This document shows positions 16,437-17,727 of a DNA stretch of 17,727 nucleotides, piece by piece (position 1 is the stretch's first letter; every line of letters starts with the position of its first letter). The notes below the pieces were generated by a model. The model ran no database searches. It saw only the letters and a program-made list of their open reading frames with translations, and was not told the origin of the DNA. The stretch covers positions 1-17,727 of the forward strand of contig JAILZY010000072.1 in the NCBI GenBank assembly GCA_023512255.1, in the 5' to 3' direction. The translations under genes were made by a program, and so were the position numbers. This DNA is from a bacterium. Lineage in GTDB: Bacteria; SZUA-182; DTGQ01.

Positions 16437-17384
16437 ATGCAGAAAGTCAAAAAATTACGGCTTGAATGCTGCATTTGCGCAAATACTGACCCCGGTGGGT
16501 ACGAATTGCTGTATCCCCTGCCAAGGGGAGAGGTGATTCGATGCCGCCGCTGCGGCCTAATCTACGTTAATGATCTTCCCTCTGGAGATGATGATTGTCA
16601 GAATGAGGAATACTTCACCTACTGGGGGATCGATGTTTACCAGAAATCAGAAGGGCTTTTCCTTGAGGAGTTTCACCAGGTAATTAAAGAAATTAACAGA
16701 TTTAATCCCTTAACCGGCAAGCTGTTGGATATTGGTTGCGGCCCGGGATACTTTTTAACTGTAGCCAGGCAGTATGGATGGGAGGCCGTAGGTCTTGATG
16801 TCAGTAAGGTTATTGTGAATCTGGCCAAGAAACGAGGGGAAAATGTTTTTTGCTGTAAGGTGGAAAAATTCGCTCTAAAGTATCCAGCAGAGAAATTTGA
16901 CTGCATCACTATGTTCAATATCCTTGAGCATCTTGTCTATCCTGCACAGGCATTATCCGCTGTCCGAAGGATATTGAAAAGTGATGGAATTATAGTTATT
17001 GAAACCCCTACTGAAGATAGCCTTGTTCGCCGTACCGCCCACCTTCTTTACCGGCTGAGTAATGGAAAATGCGACCATCTGACCAGGCAATTGTACCATT
17101 GTGGAGGTCACCACTTTGGCTTTTCACCAAAAACAATAAGCTTACTTTTGGTCAGTCAAGGCTTTATGCCCGTGAGCATTCAACCTGCTCTCTCATCGCC
17201 GAAGATCGCCCTGAAAAAGCGCATAGTGGAATTAGCCAGAGCAAGGGGGCTGGCTGAAAAGCTACTTCAGCTTATCTTGGCAGGCGCAATTTCCTTGGCC
17301 TGGGGTGGCTCTAGGCTTTTCGGCCCCCAGCACATGGCCAACCGAATGAGGATCCTGGCCCGGCCTAACATGCCTAGTAAATAG
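16437..17384 (+). CDS. Class I SAM-dependent methyltransferase with N-terminal zinc-ribbon-like cysteines
   Basis: The protein has 315 residues. Residues 11-39 carry a CxxC...CxxC arrangement (C11, C14, C36, C39), probably a small zinc-binding element. The Rossmann methyltransferase domain follows: SAM motif I KLLDIGCGPGYFL (95-107), an acidic residue at Asp121 after the second strand (EAVGLD), and FDCITMFNILEHL (154-166), typical of the Methyltransf_23/UbiG-like group. RILKSDGIIVIETPTEDS then leads to GGHHFGFSPKTISLLLVSQGF. Such CxxC-headed enzymes are often found in sugar or polysaccharide clusters, so glycan or lipid-carrier methylation is possible, but the substrate is unknown. Hydrophobicity near residues 270-295 hints at membrane association. 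ATG 16437 is used, with AGG and GAGAG upstream. It is divergent from the glycosyltransferase. The stop codon lies in a 22-bp tandem duplication. Confidence 0.88.
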   Translation: MQKVKKLRLECCICANTDPGGYELLYPLPRGEVIRCRRCGLIYVNDLPSGDDDCQNEEYFTYWGIDVYQKSEGLFLEEFHQVIKEINRFNPLTGKLLDIGCGPGYFLTVARQYGWEAVGLDVSKVIVNLAKKRGENVFCCKVEKFALKYPAEKFDCITMFNILEHLVYPAQALSAVRRILKSDGIIVIETPTEDSLVRRTAHLLYRLSNGKCDHLTRQLYHCGGHHFGFSPKTISLLLVSQGFMPVSIQPALSSPKIALKKRIVELARARGLAEKLLQLILAGAISLAWGGSRLFGPQHMANRMRILARPNMPSK

Positions 17385-17405
17385 GCCTAACATGCCTAGT
17401 CAATA
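17362..17405. repeat. 22-bp tandem duplication over the methyltransferase stop
   Basis: Two adjacent 22-bp units share the exact 17-mer GGCCTAACATGCCTAGT (17362-17378, 17384-17400), and their last five bases are AAATA versus CAATA. The TAG stop (17382-17384) falls at the unit boundary, so the second copy repeats the last coding codons outside the gene. Confidence 0.93.
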
Positions 17406-17469
17406 ATAGAAAGGCTCTGTTCCGCAAGTCCTAAATAGCCGATGATACAAGTAGAGGAAAGACTATCAA

Positions 17470-17589
17470 ATGGAGGATAAGTGCCCGACCATAAAGATCT
17501 GTAATTTACTCAGGTATCACAAGCGGCTCGCCTGGGCTGGACAAGCGAGGTCTTATCCTCATCAAAAGGTTATAATTTATGATGGCTAG
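17470..17589 (+). CDS. Doubtful 39-residue open frame, possibly a gene remnant
   Basis: An ATG at 17470 opens 39 codons ending in TAG at 17587-17589. GAGG lies about 14 bases upstream, further than ideal. The product has a stretch LLRYHKRLAWAGQARSYPHQ followed by KVIIYDG. The last part faintly recalls the first helix and strand of GT4 glycosyltransferases (…QA..L...GH.V.V), but this is by eye only. It may be a chance frame, a small gene or the stump of a decayed glycosyltransferase. Its stop lies at the boundary of a 21-bp tandem duplication. Confidence 0.15.
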   Translation: MEDKCPTIKICNLLRYHKRLAWAGQARSYPHQKVIIYDG

Positions 17590-17608
17590 GTTATAATTTA
17601 TTATGGAC
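17567..17608. repeat. 21-bp tandem duplication
   Basis: Adjacent 21-bp units (17567-17587, 17588-17608) share AGGTTATAATTTA exactly. They then read TGATGG versus TTATGG and diverge at the end. Confidence 0.85.
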
Positions 17609-17622
17609 GGATGTTTATTCGG

Positions 17623-17651
17623 ATACTTATTTAAATGAATACTTATTTAAA
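17623..17651. repeat. Direct repeat with 16-bp period next to the 77-bp repeat
   Basis: ATACTTATTTAAA occurs at 17623-17635 and again at 17639-17651, ending exactly where the 77-bp repeat begins. Confidence 0.85.
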
Positions 17652-17727
17652 CCTGAATCCAGAGCGAACACCTGAAAAGCTTTATATTCCAGAATGTTAA
17701 CTCACACATTTTGTGAAAGTTAACTGA
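17652..17727 (-). repeat. 77-bp dispersed repeat, copy 2 (inverted)
   Basis: This 76-bp copy is the reverse complement of 1777-1853 apart from one missing T and one substitution. Its hairpin (17696-17724) is fully conserved. Homology with copy 1 ends at 17652 on the inner side. On the outer side the window stops, so the true boundary cannot be seen and the match may be longer. Confidence 0.85.

Larger units (their letters stand above)
17385..17727. other. Non-coding tail with tandem duplications and the inverted 77-bp repeat
   Basis: This 343-bp stretch has no recognisable gene. It holds the second 22-bp unit, a possible 39-codon frame (17470-17589), a 9-bp inverted repeat (17473-17481 with 17552-17560), a 21-bp tandem duplication (17567-17608), a 16-bp-period duplication (17623-17651) and the inverted copy of the 77-bp repeat (17652-17727). 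Confidence 0.7.

Noticed and set aside
1777-17727. A composite transposon or genomic island bounded by the inverted 77-bp repeats
   Set aside because: The enclosed genes are mostly core housekeeping functions with no transposase, integrase or shift in composition that I can see. The repeats are more likely dispersed elements.

Overview
The window looks like an ordinary chromosomal segment of a mid-GC, probably Gram-negative and probably anaerobic bacterium. It carries split-chain glycyl-tRNA synthetase (glyQ, glyS), a bacterial pyruvate phosphate dikinase, a full-length SMC protein and the lipid II flippase MurJ. From memory, the orders glyQ-glyS-ppdK and rsmD-coaD-aminotransferase suit the old Deltaproteobacteria and related uncultured lineages. 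The absence of a T-box leader before glyQ argues against a typical Firmicute. No taxonomic marker was checked, so the assignment is tentative. I see no rRNA, tRNA, CRISPR array, transposase or phage gene.

Layout. (1) 5-1654 (+): murJ, whose true 5' end is uncertain and may lie off the left edge. (2) 1655-2541: a long AT-rich spacer with a 77-bp repeat, several short tandem duplications and a candidate promoter for a 69-residue ribbon-helix-helix protein (2542-2751, +). (3) 14706 down to 2761 (-): a seven-gene block in the order glyQ, glyS, ppdK, rsmD, coaD, aspartate-type aminotransferase, smc. A perfect TTGACA promoter precedes glyQ. A strong hairpin in the 118-bp ppdK-rsmD gap may divide the block into two transcripts. 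(4) 16162-14927 (-) and 16437-17384 (+): a divergent pair, a GT4 glycosyltransferase and a class I methyltransferase with an N-terminal CxxC...CxxC element. This looks like the edge of a surface-polysaccharide or glycolipid locus. (5) 17385-17727: a non-coding tail ending inside a second, inverted copy of the 77-bp repeat.

How the genes work together: the minus-strand block holds housekeeping functions (tRNA charging, pyruvate/PEP interconversion, 16S rRNA methylation, CoA synthesis, amino-acid transamination, chromosome condensation). MurJ serves peptidoglycan export. The divergent pair probably modifies a glycan or lipid carrier.

The gene content holds no obvious new system. The unexplained structure is in the gaps. 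Two near-identical 77-bp repeats with a conserved hairpin sit in opposite orientation about 15.8 kb apart. At least ten two-copy tandem duplications with units of 8-22 bp lie in the intergenic DNA, and several cover stop codons or starts.
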